In this document: in pieces, positions 1 through 11,507 of the stretch
How the letters are laid out: each line of letters begins with the position of its first letter
How positions within the stretch are numbered: position 1 is the stretch's first letter
NCBI GenBank assembly: GCA_009823505.1
Contig: VZQC01009964.1
Location: 147,001-211,000, forward strand
Reading direction: 5' to 3'
DNA length: 64,000 nt
From: Rhizomys pruinosus
Taxonomy: Eukaryota; Chordata; Mammalia; Rodentia; Spalacidae
Notes under the pieces: model-generated
Told to the model about the DNA's origin: nothing
Database searches by the model: none
Seen by the model: only the letters and a program-made list of their open reading frames with translations
Made by a program: the position numbers and the translations under genes

Positions 1-345
1 TAAGCCGGGTTTTAGTCTGGTTTGCACAGGTCTTGTGCATGGTGTTATAAGTACTGTGGGTTCATATGTACAACTTCCCTGCTATGTCCAGAGAACGTGG
101 TTTCTTTATATTCACCCACCACCTATGGTTCTTACAATCTTTCCACTCCTTCACTTGCAGTGAGGGTTTGTTATAGATGTCCCATTTAGAGCTGAGAACT
201 CCACAGTCTGTTACTCTCTGCACATTGACCAGTTGTGAGTCTTTGTATCAATCATCATCTGCGACAAGAAGAAGCTTCTCTGGTGAGAGTTGAGAGACAC
301 CCTAATCTGTGTATAATAGTAAGTCATTAGGAGTCAGTTTAATGC
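1..345 (-). repeat. L1 3'-end-like fragment
   Basis: This AT-rich stretch shares ordered segments with 39540-40230: a 'cacaggtcttgtgcat' block, a 'tcatatg..caactt' block, 'tgaccagtt', 'aatcatcatctgc' and 'gagagttgagag'. The second copy lies beside L1-like sequence, and the pattern resembles rodent L1 3' untranslated DNA read on the minus strand. It is cut by the window edge. That it is a repeat is clear; the family name is inferred. Confidence 0.55.
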
Positions 346-1590
346 TATGACTATATAGCAGAATAACCTTGCCAGCTGGAAGTTGACTCTTCCTGGCTGT
401 GCGAATGAGTCTTTTTAGCTCCTGACCCCCCTCTTTGAGGTTGAGGATTATGTGTCAGAGTCCAGCAGAGATGCTGGAACATGATTTGTGAAGTAAGTAA
501 ATACATTGTGTGATAGAAATCAAAAGGAGTAAGTGCTCATGGGAGGTAGACATCAGAGAGAATAGTAATGTATTTTCAGATTACTCATGGTGCATACATT
601 TTGGGAGGCAGTGGTGATGAGATCCAGTGAGTCTGTGAACGAAGAACCCAGGAACCTCTTCCTCATCTGCTTCTCCTCACAGGGCAACTTGGATTATGTC
701 TGTCAAGATATTACTATGCAGTGCAGCCCTTCAGATTAAATGAATTCCATCTGCTTCAGGGCTGAATGATAAATGCTTGTGTGATAGCAGAGAACATGGA
801 GAAGGTGCTGAGCAGCAGCAGCAGCTGCTGTTGCTGAGATGTCCTAGTGATAGAAAAGAAACCAATAGAATGGCATGAAGGAACAGGAAATTCATGTGGC
901 CCAATGTGAATTGGTTCCCCGTTCTGCATGATGCTCCATTAGGTTCTTATACACTATGTTCTGTGGACAGGGTATGTTCATATTCTTATGGCTTGATCTC
1001 TGGGGTTTCAGTAGCTTTGATTAGGGCTCTATTGAGGACCATTAGAGGAAAACTATTTTCTTCTGGTCAAACCCTCTGGCCTGGTTGGGGCCCCAACAGT
1101 CCATGCCACTCAAAACCTCAGAATTAATCCAGTTGGGCTGGTCAGTCACGTGGCCAGGAGACTACCTCTCGGAAATGTGATTTGCCTAATGTTAAAAAGA
1201 TGGGAGGAATAATTATCTCCTTAATTAGATGATGTGCTTTTCCTTCCCAGAGCCCCTACTATCTGGGAAGTTACTAATGGAGTCACCGCCTTTTGGAGTC
1301 CTGCCTTAGAAAGATATAGCTTTCCTCTTCTCTTTTCTGTCTCTTTCTTTTAGATGCTTGCCAGAACCCAAGTATGATACCTTGGATCTTATGCACACTT
1401 TTTGGGGGGGCACTGCCTCTCTTTTGTGTGTAGCTACTTGCTGAACCTCTCTATGCCTAACTAAAACAGGTGTGGCTTTCTCTAGTCCACTTCTCTGTCT
1501 CTGGGCAGCTGCTAAGATTTACACCTTGCCTGTCCTGTGGTTTTTCTATTAAATTTTAATAAAATTGTCCTCAAGGGTCCCTGCATCCAT
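346..1590. other. gene-free stretch, no recognised feature
   Basis: There is no long reading frame, RNA gene or clear repeat here. A short CAG/CTG cluster sits near 812-832. The longest frame (894-1127, 77 codons) has no recognisable composition or motif and looks like chance. Confidence 0.6.
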
Positions 1591-1816
1591 TTTTTAAAAA
1601 TTTTATTTATTTTGTATGTGTATGAATGTACTGTCTGCATGTAGGTCTGTGCACCCGTGTCGTGCAATGCCGTGGAGGTCAGAAGAGGGTGTCAGATTCC
1701 CCTGGAACTGGAGTTAATGACGGTTCTCAAGCTGCCATGTGGGTGCTGGGGATCGAACCCAGGTCCTCTGCAAGAGCAGTTGGTGCTCTTAACTGCTAGT
1801 CCATCTCTCCAGCCCT
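1591..1816 (-). mobile_element. B2-type SINE, short subfamily
   Basis: On the minus strand it begins gggctggagagat, carries a tRNA-like head with a B-box-like ggttcgatccc and ends in an A-rich tail. It is flanked by a near-perfect target duplication, cctgcatccattttttaa on the left and cctgaatccattttttaa on the right. It lacks the 17-bp duplication seen in the long subfamily. Confidence 0.93.
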
Positions 1817-2938
1817 CCTGAATCCATTTTTTAAAATTATTTTAATAATGGGACTAAAATACTGAGAAAGGACTCCAATATCTCTGGTAACATCAGGATT
1901 ATTTGGGAAATGGAAACTTCTTTTCACCTATAGCAAATTGCTGGGAACAGTTTTACAGAATTCATTACTGTTTTAGAGGAAGGGAATTTTCTATTGAGTA
2001 ATTGGAGGTTGGATGGAGTGGCACCTAGATGTTTTATTGTGTATTTTGTGAAATGCTTAGTTATATATTCAAAACTAGATGTGTCTATTCTTTCCTTGGC
2101 TTTCTCAATCAAAACTAGAGCAAGGGAGAGCAGTCCTTTTTCTTTAATGCAGATATGATCAATTAAATACATTAATGAAGAATTCAGGTGTCAACATGTA
2201 TCCTCTGGAGTCCTGGGCTTGGGGGAGGGAGGAATCTGTATTAAGTCTAAATATTCTTTAGAAGAACTCATCTGTTCATCTGTTACTTAGCCAAATCCTG
2301 GGATGCTCTTACTATGGAATTGGAGTCACATGTCTGTCTATATTTTAAGTAGGAAAGGACTATTAACAAGGAAAAAAACATGTTATGTCTGACCACATAA
2401 AATAACCCAATTTTTTTTAGTTCTTTTTCCAAGAAGTGGAATATGCCATGATTTCTTCCTTGCTGGTAGATAAATGGAGAAAAGAAATCCAGCTTCCCTT
2501 TATTTCAGTTCCATTAGTTATGATGAATAGCCCGCAGCTCTGCCACAGTTGTGTTAGATTCAATGCCTTCTATACAGCCTTCTGCACAGGAAAGAGTATT
2601 TTCTTCCATCTTGACACAGATAGTCCTGGAGAATCTGTGAAATCATGCAGGGGTCAGCATCAGCCCAGGGCCTAATAAAGAGATGGCTCTCGTGAATATA
2701 AGTAATTAGAAATGACTTGCTAGGTGCAGCTTGCAGGGTTAAGTGTTATTATCGACTTTTTAGAAGTGATGAGGCATGGACCAAGGTTTTATCTGTTAAT
2801 GAGAGACTGACAGCTTCATAAAATTCTCATCTCAGATTAAAACGCTTAATTGATTACAGAGCTCTGGATGTTAACATCTCTGATCCATTTTTGAAAATGT
2901 TCTCCAGAGATGTGCACATGTGGAAAAGGGGGAGGGGA
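1817..2938. other. gene-free stretch, no recognised feature
   Basis: AT-rich unique-looking sequence. The two longest frames (1924-2172 minus, 2436-2675 plus, about 80 codons) show no family resemblance. Confidence 0.6.
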
Positions 2939-3441
2939 GTGTCCTAATTAGTTTTAATTGTACACTTGACACCACCTAGGGTCACCTAAGAAGGACATGG
3001 AAGGACTGAGGAATTGCCTGGATCCGATTGACCTGTGGGCCTGTCTGTGGGGGTTGCTTCGATTGTTAACTGATTCAGGAGGGCCCAGTGCATTGTGATT
3101 GGTGCTGTTTCTTGGAAAGGTGGTCCTGGACTGTCTGAGAGAGCCATCTATCTGAACACATGCCTGCGAGTAAGCAAGTGGCTTTCCTTCCTGTTTCCTG
3201 CTGCACTCCCTTGGCTGAGTTATCTGGTTGGAGTTAATGCTATGTGCAATAGCAAGGCGTCCTGCCTCCAGGTTTTGGCTTTAAGTTCCTACCTTAAGTC
3301 CTGCTCTGACTTCCCTCAATAGTTGATCTACAGTGACCTGGAAGTGTGAGGATGATATGAACCCTTTCCTCCCCAAGTTGGTTTTTGCTCAGTTTTTTTT
3401 TTTTTTTTTAATCACAGCAGTGGAATGAAACCAAAACAAGA
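2939..3441 (+). mobile_element. old LTR-like remnant
   Basis: It shares an ordered set of blocks with the solo LTR at 52989-53397: acttgacacc, attgcctggatccgattg, ggagggcccagtgca, cctgcctccaggtt, ccctttcctccccaagttgg and the terminal atcacagca. It is diverged, carries an internal poly-T (about 3395-3411) and has lost clean ends. Confidence 0.65.
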
Positions 3442-3929
3442 GGCCATTTCTGGTGAACAGCAGGTCAGCTTCTCAGTGTGTGCGGGTGTGAAGAGTACAA
3501 CCCTGAGATGCCACCTACCCGGAGGTGTCCTTTCTCTACCATGTGGTAAAAGTGAGCTTCTATTTCTTTGATGGGCCAATAAAACTTCTCCCAGGGTGTT
3601 GTTGGGGATATGAGATGGTGGTCAGAGACATTATGGGAGCTTAAGACTTCTTTTTAAGTAAGGCTCACTTTGAATGTGTGAGTTTATTCACCTACTACAG
3701 ACACAGGACAAACACATGGGGATTATTAAAAATCTTCCTTTATAAATTATCCAAATTGAATTCTACCTCCAAATATGTTGGTCTAAAACTCATTTAGAAA
3801 TTCCTGTTCCATCCATCCTGTCTCTCTACTTCCCTGTTCTCCACATTTCCGTTGATCAATTGAACATGTGGCCGATGTCCTGAGGGAGTAAGCCAGTAGG
3901 AAATGAAACAGAACCGGAAATCATCCTGT

Positions 3930-4480
3930 GGTCAATGTTAACCTGTCAACTTGACTAGGTCACAGGGAGCTCAGACACTGGTTAAGCATTTTCTGAGCAT
4001 GTCAATGCAGATATTTCTCTGTGACATTAACGTTTGAATTGATAGACCCGGGAAAGCAGTTTTCCTTCTAATGGGAGTGAACCTCATCTTATCCACAGAA
4101 GGCCCAGCAGTACAAAGGATGAATAAGAAATAGTTTCCTTTTCTGCCTGTTCACCTTCAGCCTTGGACATTCATGCTCTTTTTGGATTTTGGCTTAAACT
4201 AGAACTTAGGTCTTTGCTTTCTTGGTCTCAGGCCTTTGGATGTGGGCCAGACCTATACTATTGATCTCTAGCTTTTCAGTTACAGATTTGGAGGCTTCTT
4301 AGCCTCCAAGATTACGGCATCCAGTTCCTTCTCTTCCCCCTCTCTTGTATACTTATATATACATATATGTCTCTATAAAATATGTGTATGTATATCTTAG
4401 ATATTTATTCATATATATGTAATATGTATACATGTACATCTGTCGCTCTAGATATAGTGGAGTTATTCTGGATCCTCCAG
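3930..4480 (+). repeat. old LTR/ERV-like repeat followed by AT-rich tract
   Basis: The sequence 'gtcaacttgactaggtcac' is followed by 'ggcttcttagcctccaagat' and a TA-rich tract. This resembles an old mammalian LTR-derived repeat ending in an A/T-rich region. Boundaries and family are uncertain. Confidence 0.4.
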
Positions 4481-4683
4481 ATAAACAAGATCTATTGTCT
4501 TTATCTCTGTTTCTATGTCTTATTGCTTCTTTTTTCTTAGGAGAGTTGAGAGTAATATAGATTTCGGTACTGAGAAGCGGACTGCCACTACAGCACATGC
4601 ATGTAAACATGGGAGAGGCTTTGAAATTGGGTAATGGGTAGAGGCTGGAAGAGTTTTGAGATACATGCTACAAATACAGCCGA

Positions 4684-4907
4684 AGGGGTGCTGGGGAGCT
4701 GGTTCAGCTGGTAAAGAGCTTGCCTTGCAAGAGGACCTAAGTTCAATATCTATAACCCATGTTAAATAAAAAAGCTGGGCATCATAGTGTGTTTGCAATC
4801 CCACAACTGGAGAGCTAGAGACGGGCAGATCCCTCAGGCTCACTGGCCAGCCAGCCTAGCCTACTTAGTGAGTTCCAGGCCAGGGAGAGATTGTGTCTCA
4901 AAAAAAG
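4684..4907 (+). mobile_element. B4-like SINE (ID/tRNA head plus B1-like body)
   Basis: A tRNA-like head (gctggttcagctggtaaagagcttgcc, gttcaa B-box remnant) is joined to a B1-like body with agctgggcatcatagtg, ccagcctagcctac and gtctcaaaaaaag. The fused head and body are typical of rodent B4 elements. Confidence 0.75.
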
Positions 4908-6090
4908 TTGATGGCTCTTCAGAAATGACACCCAAAGTTGTCCCTTAGCCTATTCATTCCGCCTCCAAGAAATATATAGCTGAGGTCCCCTGTGTGGAAC
5001 TGGTGACAGCTGAGGGGATCTTAGGATGATTACCTCACTGACATTTGTCATGTGCATTTAAACAAGCTGAGATATATTTGAAGCTTTACTCTGATGGCTG
5101 ATTTGAGGAAGGTACAGCAATCACAGCTTCCCTCTTGTTTATTACTAGGGTTATGTATTTGGGACTGCAGGTGCTGCTGGACTTTGCTTAATACAATAAA
5201 AAATAGTGATTTTGGCCTGAGCACAGTTGGCTATGGAGGACTTATTTCTGGGAAGAATTTTCTTTAGAAAAGAAGCTGATATAGCAAAAGAAACATTGTT
5301 AAAGGATTGGTATCCTAACAGTGGACCTGGAGCTTGTGTGTACTCAAATCCATGTGTGTATGGATATATGTTTATACATATGTGCATATGTGTGTGTATG
5401 TGTGTTTGAATTCCAGACTGGGAAAATAACAGCAAAGGTACAGTCTGGGGACAGGTGAGCTTTTGAAAGAACAGTTATTCCTGCAGCCTCGGGACTGGGC
5501 TGGGCCTTTTGAATCTAAAGCAGCTTGATTCACGGAAGCAGCGAGCCGATCAGTGTTTACCAGGAGCTGTGGGGTGGGAGGACCCTGTAGAGAGATGATA
5601 ATCACAGAGTAGAAAGCCTTGAATAGATAGGAAGAATTAGTTAATTATGTTTTTAGATGTATTGGACATCATGGTGAATGCAGATAATAACTGAGTACTT
5701 GCCATTTCAGCATCACTAAGAAAGTGAATTTCAAAATTGCAAATGTTCTCACTGCAAAAATGTTAAATAGTTGAGATGCTGAGGCAGGTTAATTAGCTTG
5801 ATCAGTCATTTCACATTGGATTGAAAAATCACAGATTGCTTTTCACTCCACAAATATATACAGTTTTAGTTTGATAATGTTTAATTTTCAGTGTAGGTCT
5901 GGGTGGGCTAAAGCCGACATCCCCTGCCCTTATTCTGACCATTGTAACCTGTGTCCTGAACTAAGGAAGTAGATGAGACTTTTCTCCAGTCAACTGCCAA
6001 ATGCAGAGTACAGGATGCTGGCTGTCTCATTCTGTCCCAAGATGCCAGAGTGGGCAACTCCCTCAACTTCTTTCTCAGCTGGGTGTAGAG
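4908..6090. other. gene-free stretch
   Basis: No gene is recognised. A TG/TA-rich patch lies at 5335-5407. The open frames here (60-94 codons) overlap one another on both strands and show no conserved features. Confidence 0.6.
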
Positions 6091-6127
6091 CTAACCCTAA
6101 CCCTAACTCTAACCTTAACCCTAATCC
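6091..6127 (-). repeat. interstitial telomeric repeat (CCCTAA)n
   Basis: Six hexamer units in phase: three exact or near-exact CTAACC repeats, then CTAACT, CTAACC(T) and TTAACC/CTAATC variants. The vertebrate telomere hexamer is read as CCCTAA on the plus strand. It is internal, not at a chromosome end. Confidence 0.85.
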
Positions 6128-6954
6128 TTTCTCGTCAATGCCACTTGGTCATAACCCTGACTGGAGGGTGGCATAGGATGTGAGATGGGCTCAAGAATGA
6201 GGAGGCTGGACTGAGTTAGGATACTAGGGGATAGAGCTGACAGCTAGGAACCCGTGGCCAAGGTAGGCAGATGGGATGGTGAGACAAAAGATTGTATATG
6301 CATCAGCTCTCCAAGCTTCCAGCTCTATTGTGATCTTGGACTTCACTTACTAAACTTAAGTTCAAAGATCATGTTACCAAGAGTTTCAAGAAGGCAACTG
6401 AAGAATATTAAACTCATTTCTGGGGACGGATCCCTGTGTGTCTACACTGGTCACTGGCCTATGAAACTGGTCCTATCTGAGAGGCAACATAGTGGAATTT
6501 TGTTGGAGAAAATGTAAATGGCAACGCCATGTTTATCATTATGAGAGCCGCAGCTTGTAGATGGATTCAGCTGACAGGAGGAAGGAGGGCGTCCCTGGTG
6601 GTTCCAAGAACACAGTCACAGAGGGTATGGCCTTGTTGCAGTCCTGTGTGGTTATGTGAGAGGATGGGAGCTTGTAAAGAGTTCACAGTCCCACAGCTGG
6701 TTGGGGCCAAACATGTCTGGAAAGAAACAGCAGTATTTTGCTATTAAATCAATATACAAAGGGATTGGGGAAACTTTCAGGGTGATGAATATGTTCATTG
6801 TCTTTTCCAAAGCATTTTTGTTGGCAGCTATCAATTATAAAAATGTTAGCCTTCATTGTGAAACTTTCATACATTTATACATGTTCATGTACTGCGTCTT
6901 CAGCTCTTCTCTTAGATTTTCATGTCCCTCTTTTATTTTTTTTAAATCCCTTTT
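6128..6954. other. gene-free stretch, 3' part possibly L1 3' untranslated
   Basis: No supported gene. From about 6840 onward the T-rich sequence may already belong to the minus-strand L1 that is clear from 6955. Confidence 0.5.
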
Positions 6955-7890
6955 CTACTTTGACTCCTGTTTTTTTTTATTACCAGAGAGAAAACATATC
7001 AGTCTTTCCAAGTCTGGATTATTTTGCTTAACATGGCGATCTCTAATACTCTTCATTTTCTGGCAAATGACATGATTTCACTCTTCTTTATGGATAAATA
7101 ACATTCCATTGTGTATGCATGACTTTATCCATTCATCCACTGATAGGCGCCCAGGCTAATTCCATAACTTGGAATATCTCCATTATATGCTGACTTTAAT
7201 TTCTTTGAGCACATACCCAGGAGGGGTATAGCTGCATCATGTAGTTCTGGTTTTAGTTTTCTGAGGACTCTCTATGCTGATTTCCATAGTGAATGCACTC
7301 ATTTACAGCACCTAAATATTTCTTCCACCCCGAGTCCCACATCCTCATCAGTGATTGGCATATTTTTGGTTGTAGTCAGTCTCTCTGGTGTAAGATAGAA
7401 TTTCAGTGTAGTTTTGATTTGCATTTCCCTAATGAATAAGATGCTTAACATTTTTTCATTTATTTATTGGTCACTTGTACTTCCTCTGCATTTTGTCAAT
7501 TTGTCTCTTTGTATATTCTGGGCATTAACCAGATGGATAATCAGTAAAGATTTTCTCTGACAGAAATGTTGTCTTTGAGCAAAGGATTCCCCCATCTGTA
7601 GGCTTGTCTTCAGTCTGTGCAGAAGTAGTTTAATTTGATGTATAATCCCATTTCATTTTTTGTTACTAATTCCTGACCTATTGTTGTCCAATTGAAAATC
7701 ATTTGCTATTCTTAAATTTTGAAGTGTTTTATCTAGGTTTTCCTCCAGAAGTACAAATATTCAACTCTTGAATTATGATTTTTGATCCATTTTGAGCTCA
7801 TTTTCTATAGGGTGAAAGATGTGAAACTATTTTCATTTTTCTATATGTGGATATCAAGCTTTCCCAGCTATCTTTTCTCTTTTCTCCAAT

Positions 7891-7894
<4 letters not shown>

Positions 7895-7951
<57 letters not shown>
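7895..7951. repeat. poly-T, 57 nt
   Basis: An uninterrupted run of T inside the L1 ORF2 fragment. L1-like sequence resumes on both sides, so this is an internal homopolymer expansion and not the element's 3' tail. Confidence 0.95.
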
Positions 7952-8217
7952 CTAGAATCAGATGGCCGTGGCTGGAAAGCTGGGTTCTCTGTTCTCTTAT
8001 ATTGGTCTACCAGTGATATGCCTCTGTTGCTACGGTGACTCTGCAGTATAATTTTAACAGGGGTATTCTGATACAACTTGCTCTTTTTGGTCGGGATTGC
8101 TTTGGCTTTTGGAATTTCTTGTGTTTCCATATGAATTTTAAGATTTCCTGTTCTATTGCTGTGAAAATGTCATTGGAAATTTGATGGTTGCATTGAATAT
8201 ATAGATTGTTTTCAGTT

Positions 8218-8468
8218 TTTTTAACTTTAAAAAATTTTTTATTTATTTTTGTATGTGTATGAATGTACTGTCTGCATGCAGGTTTGTGCACCCATGTCGT
8301 GCAATGCCACGGAGGTCAGAAGAGGGTCTCAGATTCCCCTGGAACTGGAGTTCTCCTGGAATTGGAGTTACAGACAGTTCTCAGCCACCATGTGGGTGCT
8401 GGGGATCGAACCCGGGTCCTCTGCAAGAGCAGTCGGTGCTCTTAACCTCTAGGCTATCTCTCCAGCCC
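8218..8468 (-). mobile_element. B2-type SINE, long subfamily
   Basis: Full length, with the 17-bp internal duplication (ctggaactggagttctcctg). Flanking target duplication: agattgttttcagttttt on the left, agattgttttcggttttaac on the right. It is inserted in the L1 fragment. Confidence 0.93.
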
Positions 8469-8643
8469 CAGATTGTTTTCGGTTTTAACAATTGTAACAA
8501 TATTAATTCTGTTAATTGATGAACACAGATCTTTCCAACTTTCAGAATCGTCTTCAATTTATTTCTTCAGTGTTGTATTTTCATTGTAGAGGTCTTTTTT
8601 CCTTCTTGGTTAGGTTTATTCCCAGTTACTTTATTCTTTTATC

Positions 8644-8854
8644 AAAAATTATTAATTTTATTTTATGTATATGAATGTGTAATGTAAGTGCATCCATGTC
8701 ATGTAATGCCTGCAGAAGTCTGAAGAGGGCGTTGGCTTCCCTGGAACTGGAGTTACAGAATGCTGTTAGGCACCCTGAAGGTTCTGGGAATCAAACCTAG
8801 GTCCTCTGTAGGAGCAGCCAATGCTCTTAACCTCTGAGCCATCTCTCCAGCCCC
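8644..8854 (-). mobile_element. older B2-type SINE
   Basis: Diverged B2-type copy flanked by the duplication actttattctttt. The tRNA-like head is present (gccatctctccagcccc at the plus-strand right end), but CpGs are decayed. Confidence 0.88.
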
Positions 8855-9785
8855 ACTTTATTCTTTTTAAATATAATGCTTTTATTGATGTTTTGTTTAT
8901 TTCAGACATCATTTTCAGTTCAATTCAGACATATTACCCTTTCCCTTCCCCCACTCCACCCCAGATCATGCATTCTGCCATAAATAACCTGCATCTTTCT
9001 CTCAGTCTTTTTTATGTTTAGGAATTCACATTTTTCTCCTTTAATTTTATATTACTCTAAAATATGAATACATATTCTCCACCCATATACAGTAATTACA
9101 GAGTCTGGAAATAAGTGGTGGGTTGATTCTAGAGCCCATTAAGAGATTTATATGACAACAACATAGTTGCTTTCAGATAAACAGAAATATAACAATAATG
9201 TTGTTCAGCTTGCCTTTCATCTGGGGATTTGGTGTTAGCATCCACAAATGAGGGAAACCATTTGCCATTTGTTTTGTGTTACTTTACTTAGCATAATGGC
9301 TTTGAGTTCCATTTATTTACCTGCAAAGTTCATGATGTCATCTTTCTTTACTGCTGAATAGAACTCCATTGTGTAGATGTACCACATTTTTGTCATCCAC
9401 TTATCTGTTGAGGGGCATTTGGGCTGGTTTCAGCTCTTTGCTATTGTGAAGAGAGCTGCAATAAACATGGATGTGCATGTATATTTGCAGTAGGATGAAT
9501 TTTTGGGTATATATCCAGGAGTGGTATGGCTGGGTCAGGTGGTAGGCTCATTTTGAGTCTTTTAAGGTTCTCCACACTGCTTTCCATAATGGCTGTACAA
9601 GTTTACATTCCCACCAGCAGTGGATGAGTGCTCCCCTTTTCCCTGCAACCTCTCCAGCATTTGGTGTCTTTTGTTTTCTTGATCTTAGCCAGTCGTATCT
9701 GAGTGAGATGATATCTGAGAGTGGTTTTAATTTGTATTTCCTTAATTATTAATGATGTCAAACACTTTTAAAAAATTTTTTTTAT

Positions 9786-10042
9786 GGGGGCTGGAGAGAT
9801 AGCCTAGCGGTTAAGAGCGCCGACCGCTCTTACAGAGGACGCCGGTTCGATCCCCAGCACCCACATGGCGGCTAAGAACCGTCTGAAACTCCAATTCCAG
9901 GAGAACTCCAGTTCCAGGGGAATCCGATACCCTCTTCTGACCTCCGCGGCATTGCATGACACGGGTGCACAAACTTGCATGCAGACAGTACATTCATACA
10001 CATACAGAAATAAATAAAATTAATAAAAAAAATTAAAAAAAA
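9786..10042 (+). mobile_element. B2-type SINE, long subfamily (left member of inverted pair)
   Basis: Starts gggggctggagagatagcc, with ggttcgatccc B box, the 17-bp duplication and an A-rich tail ending near 10042. The left flank is atgtcaaacactttta. Confidence 0.95.
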
Positions 10043-10277
10043 TTTTTTTATTTATTTCTGTATGTGTATGAATGTGCTGTCTGCATGCAGGTCTGTGCAC
10101 CCGTGCCGTGCAATGCGGCGGAGGTCAGAAGAGGGTGTCGGATTCCCCTGGAACTGGAGTTCTCCTGGAATTGGAGTTTCAGATGGTTCTTAGCCGCCAT
10201 GTGGGTGCTGGGGATTGAACCCGGGTCCTCTGTAAGAGCGGTCGGTGCTCTTAACCACTAGGCCATCTCTCCAGCCC
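10043..10277 (-). mobile_element. B2-type SINE, long subfamily (right member of inverted pair)
   Basis: Its tail abuts the tail of the preceding SINE. Its 5' end is followed by atgtcgaacactttttaa, which repeats the left flank of the first SINE. The two SINEs are therefore bracketed by one target duplication. Confidence 0.95.
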
Positions 10278-10584
10278 AATGTCGAACACTTTTTAAGATG
10301 TTTCTCAGCCATCTTTAATTCCTCACTGGTGAAGTCTCTGTTCAGCTCTTTATTCCATCTTTTGAGCAGGTCATTTGTTTACTTCTTTGTTTTTTGAGTA
10401 GTCTATGTATTCTTGGCATTAATGTTCTGTCAGATGTATCACTGGTGAAGATTTCCTCCCACTCTGTGGGCTGTCTCTTCACCTTCTCGATTGTTTCTTT
10501 CACTGTACAGAAGCTTTTGAGTTTGATGAGGTCCCATTTGTCGACTGTTGATCTTATTTCCTGTGCAGCTGCTGTCTGCTGAGT

Positions 10585-10770
10585 TGAGTAGTGCAGTCAG
10601 CCAGCTTGCCTGGAGATGCCCTGTCTCTACTCCCTGTGCACTAAAATTACAGGTGAGCCTTCACACTCACCTGGCTTTTCTGTGGTTTGCAGTGACCTGA
10701 ACTCCAGTTCTCACGCTGTGCAGCTAATGGTTTATCTGAAGACCCATCTTCACAGGCCAGGGATTCATCT
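10585..10770 (-). mobile_element. eroded B4-like SINE
   Basis: Contains attacaggtgagcc, cacctggctttt and tgaactccagttctcacgctgtgcag in the order of a minus-strand B4 element. Diverged, with ends unclear. Confidence 0.45.
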
Positions 10771-11507
10771 TTTTATTTCTTCTTTGATGATTTCATATAT
10801 ACCTGTGTCAAGATGGGTATTCTTCCAGTTTATATGTATGTACCTCTTTACAAAATAGCTCTTGACCACTTGGCCTGGGGTATCAGATTGCAAAGAATTC
10901 AATATATATCCAATTAGGTTTTGTGGTATAATTTTCTTGTTACATTGGTGGGGTTAGATTTATTTTGACATAGTAAGTGCTCTGCCAGAACCAGAGGATC
11001 TTGTTTTCTTTATAGGTCTCATGAGAATAGGGTACCATCAGTAGATCAGGCATTGTAGACAGTGGGATACATGGAGTGCTCCCTCTGTGATTGCTCTTCT
11101 GGTCTTGTCAACAGCATGCCATTTGAAGGAGACTAGAAGCAACCTCTGCCATGGCTCCTCCTAGTTGTGGTGATCACGGTCATTTTGTGACCTCTCTCTA
11201 CTCTTGCTGTGGAGGTGGATGTCCAGGCATAAGTCCTTGGGCCCACTCTAGCTGTGCTCATCTGAATCTCAGTTAGTGACTTATTTTTTTTTTAAACATT
11301 TTGTCTTGTTTGAATAAAGGTATTCACTGAAACTGGAACAGGGTTAGGGTGCACATGTCTAGCTCTTAGCTCAGTGCAGAACATCTGTACAACAAACTCA
11401 AAGCATCACGATCTATCTTCAGCACTATGGAGAAAGGGGCCAGCATGCTACCAAGCTCCCAGCTGAGGTGAGTTCTGGCTCCCTTTCTTCCTCATGACAT
11501 ATTTTCT
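10771..11507. other. gene-free stretch, no recognised feature
   Basis: No ORF of note and no recognised repeat. It contains a single gggttagggt hexamer pair at 11341-11350, too short to count as a telomeric tract. Confidence 0.55.

Larger units (their letters stand above)
6955..8643 (-). mobile_element. LINE-1 ORF2 3' fragment (degenerate)
   Basis: Read on the minus strand this is the distal ORF2 region of a rodent L1. The plus strand shows the familiar complementary blocks: gagagaaaacatat, ataacattccattgtgtat, ttttgatttgcatttcccta, and agcttttgag-type text. It is full of stops. A SINE (8218-8468) and a long poly-T (7895-7951) interrupt it. Confidence 0.8.
8867..10575 (-). mobile_element. 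LINE-1 3' untranslated region plus ORF2 fragment
   Basis: The 3' end lies on the left (tttattgatgttttg, then a pyrimidine tract complementary to the L1 purine tract, then ccagatcatgcattctgcca). ORF2 complementary blocks follow (accacatttttgtcatccac, tcccaccagcagtggatgag, agaagcttttgagtttgatg). It is interrupted at 9786-10277 by two SINEs. The reading frame is broken. Confidence 0.82.

Noticed and set aside
812..832. CAG-repeat coding tract
   Set aside because: Only a few units, followed at once by CTG units, with no supporting frame.
1621..1816. Short recurring ORFs with CMQVCAPV/GGQKRVSDSPGTG peptides at many positions
   Set aside because: They are translations of the B2-type SINE in different copies, not a gene family.
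9804..10001. tRNA gene, because of ggttcgatccc B-box-like motifs
   Set aside because: The motif sits in the tRNA-derived head of SINEs. No cloverleaf or CCA-type acceptor is present.
11341..11350. Second telomeric tract
   Set aside because: Only two GGGTTA-like units; too short.
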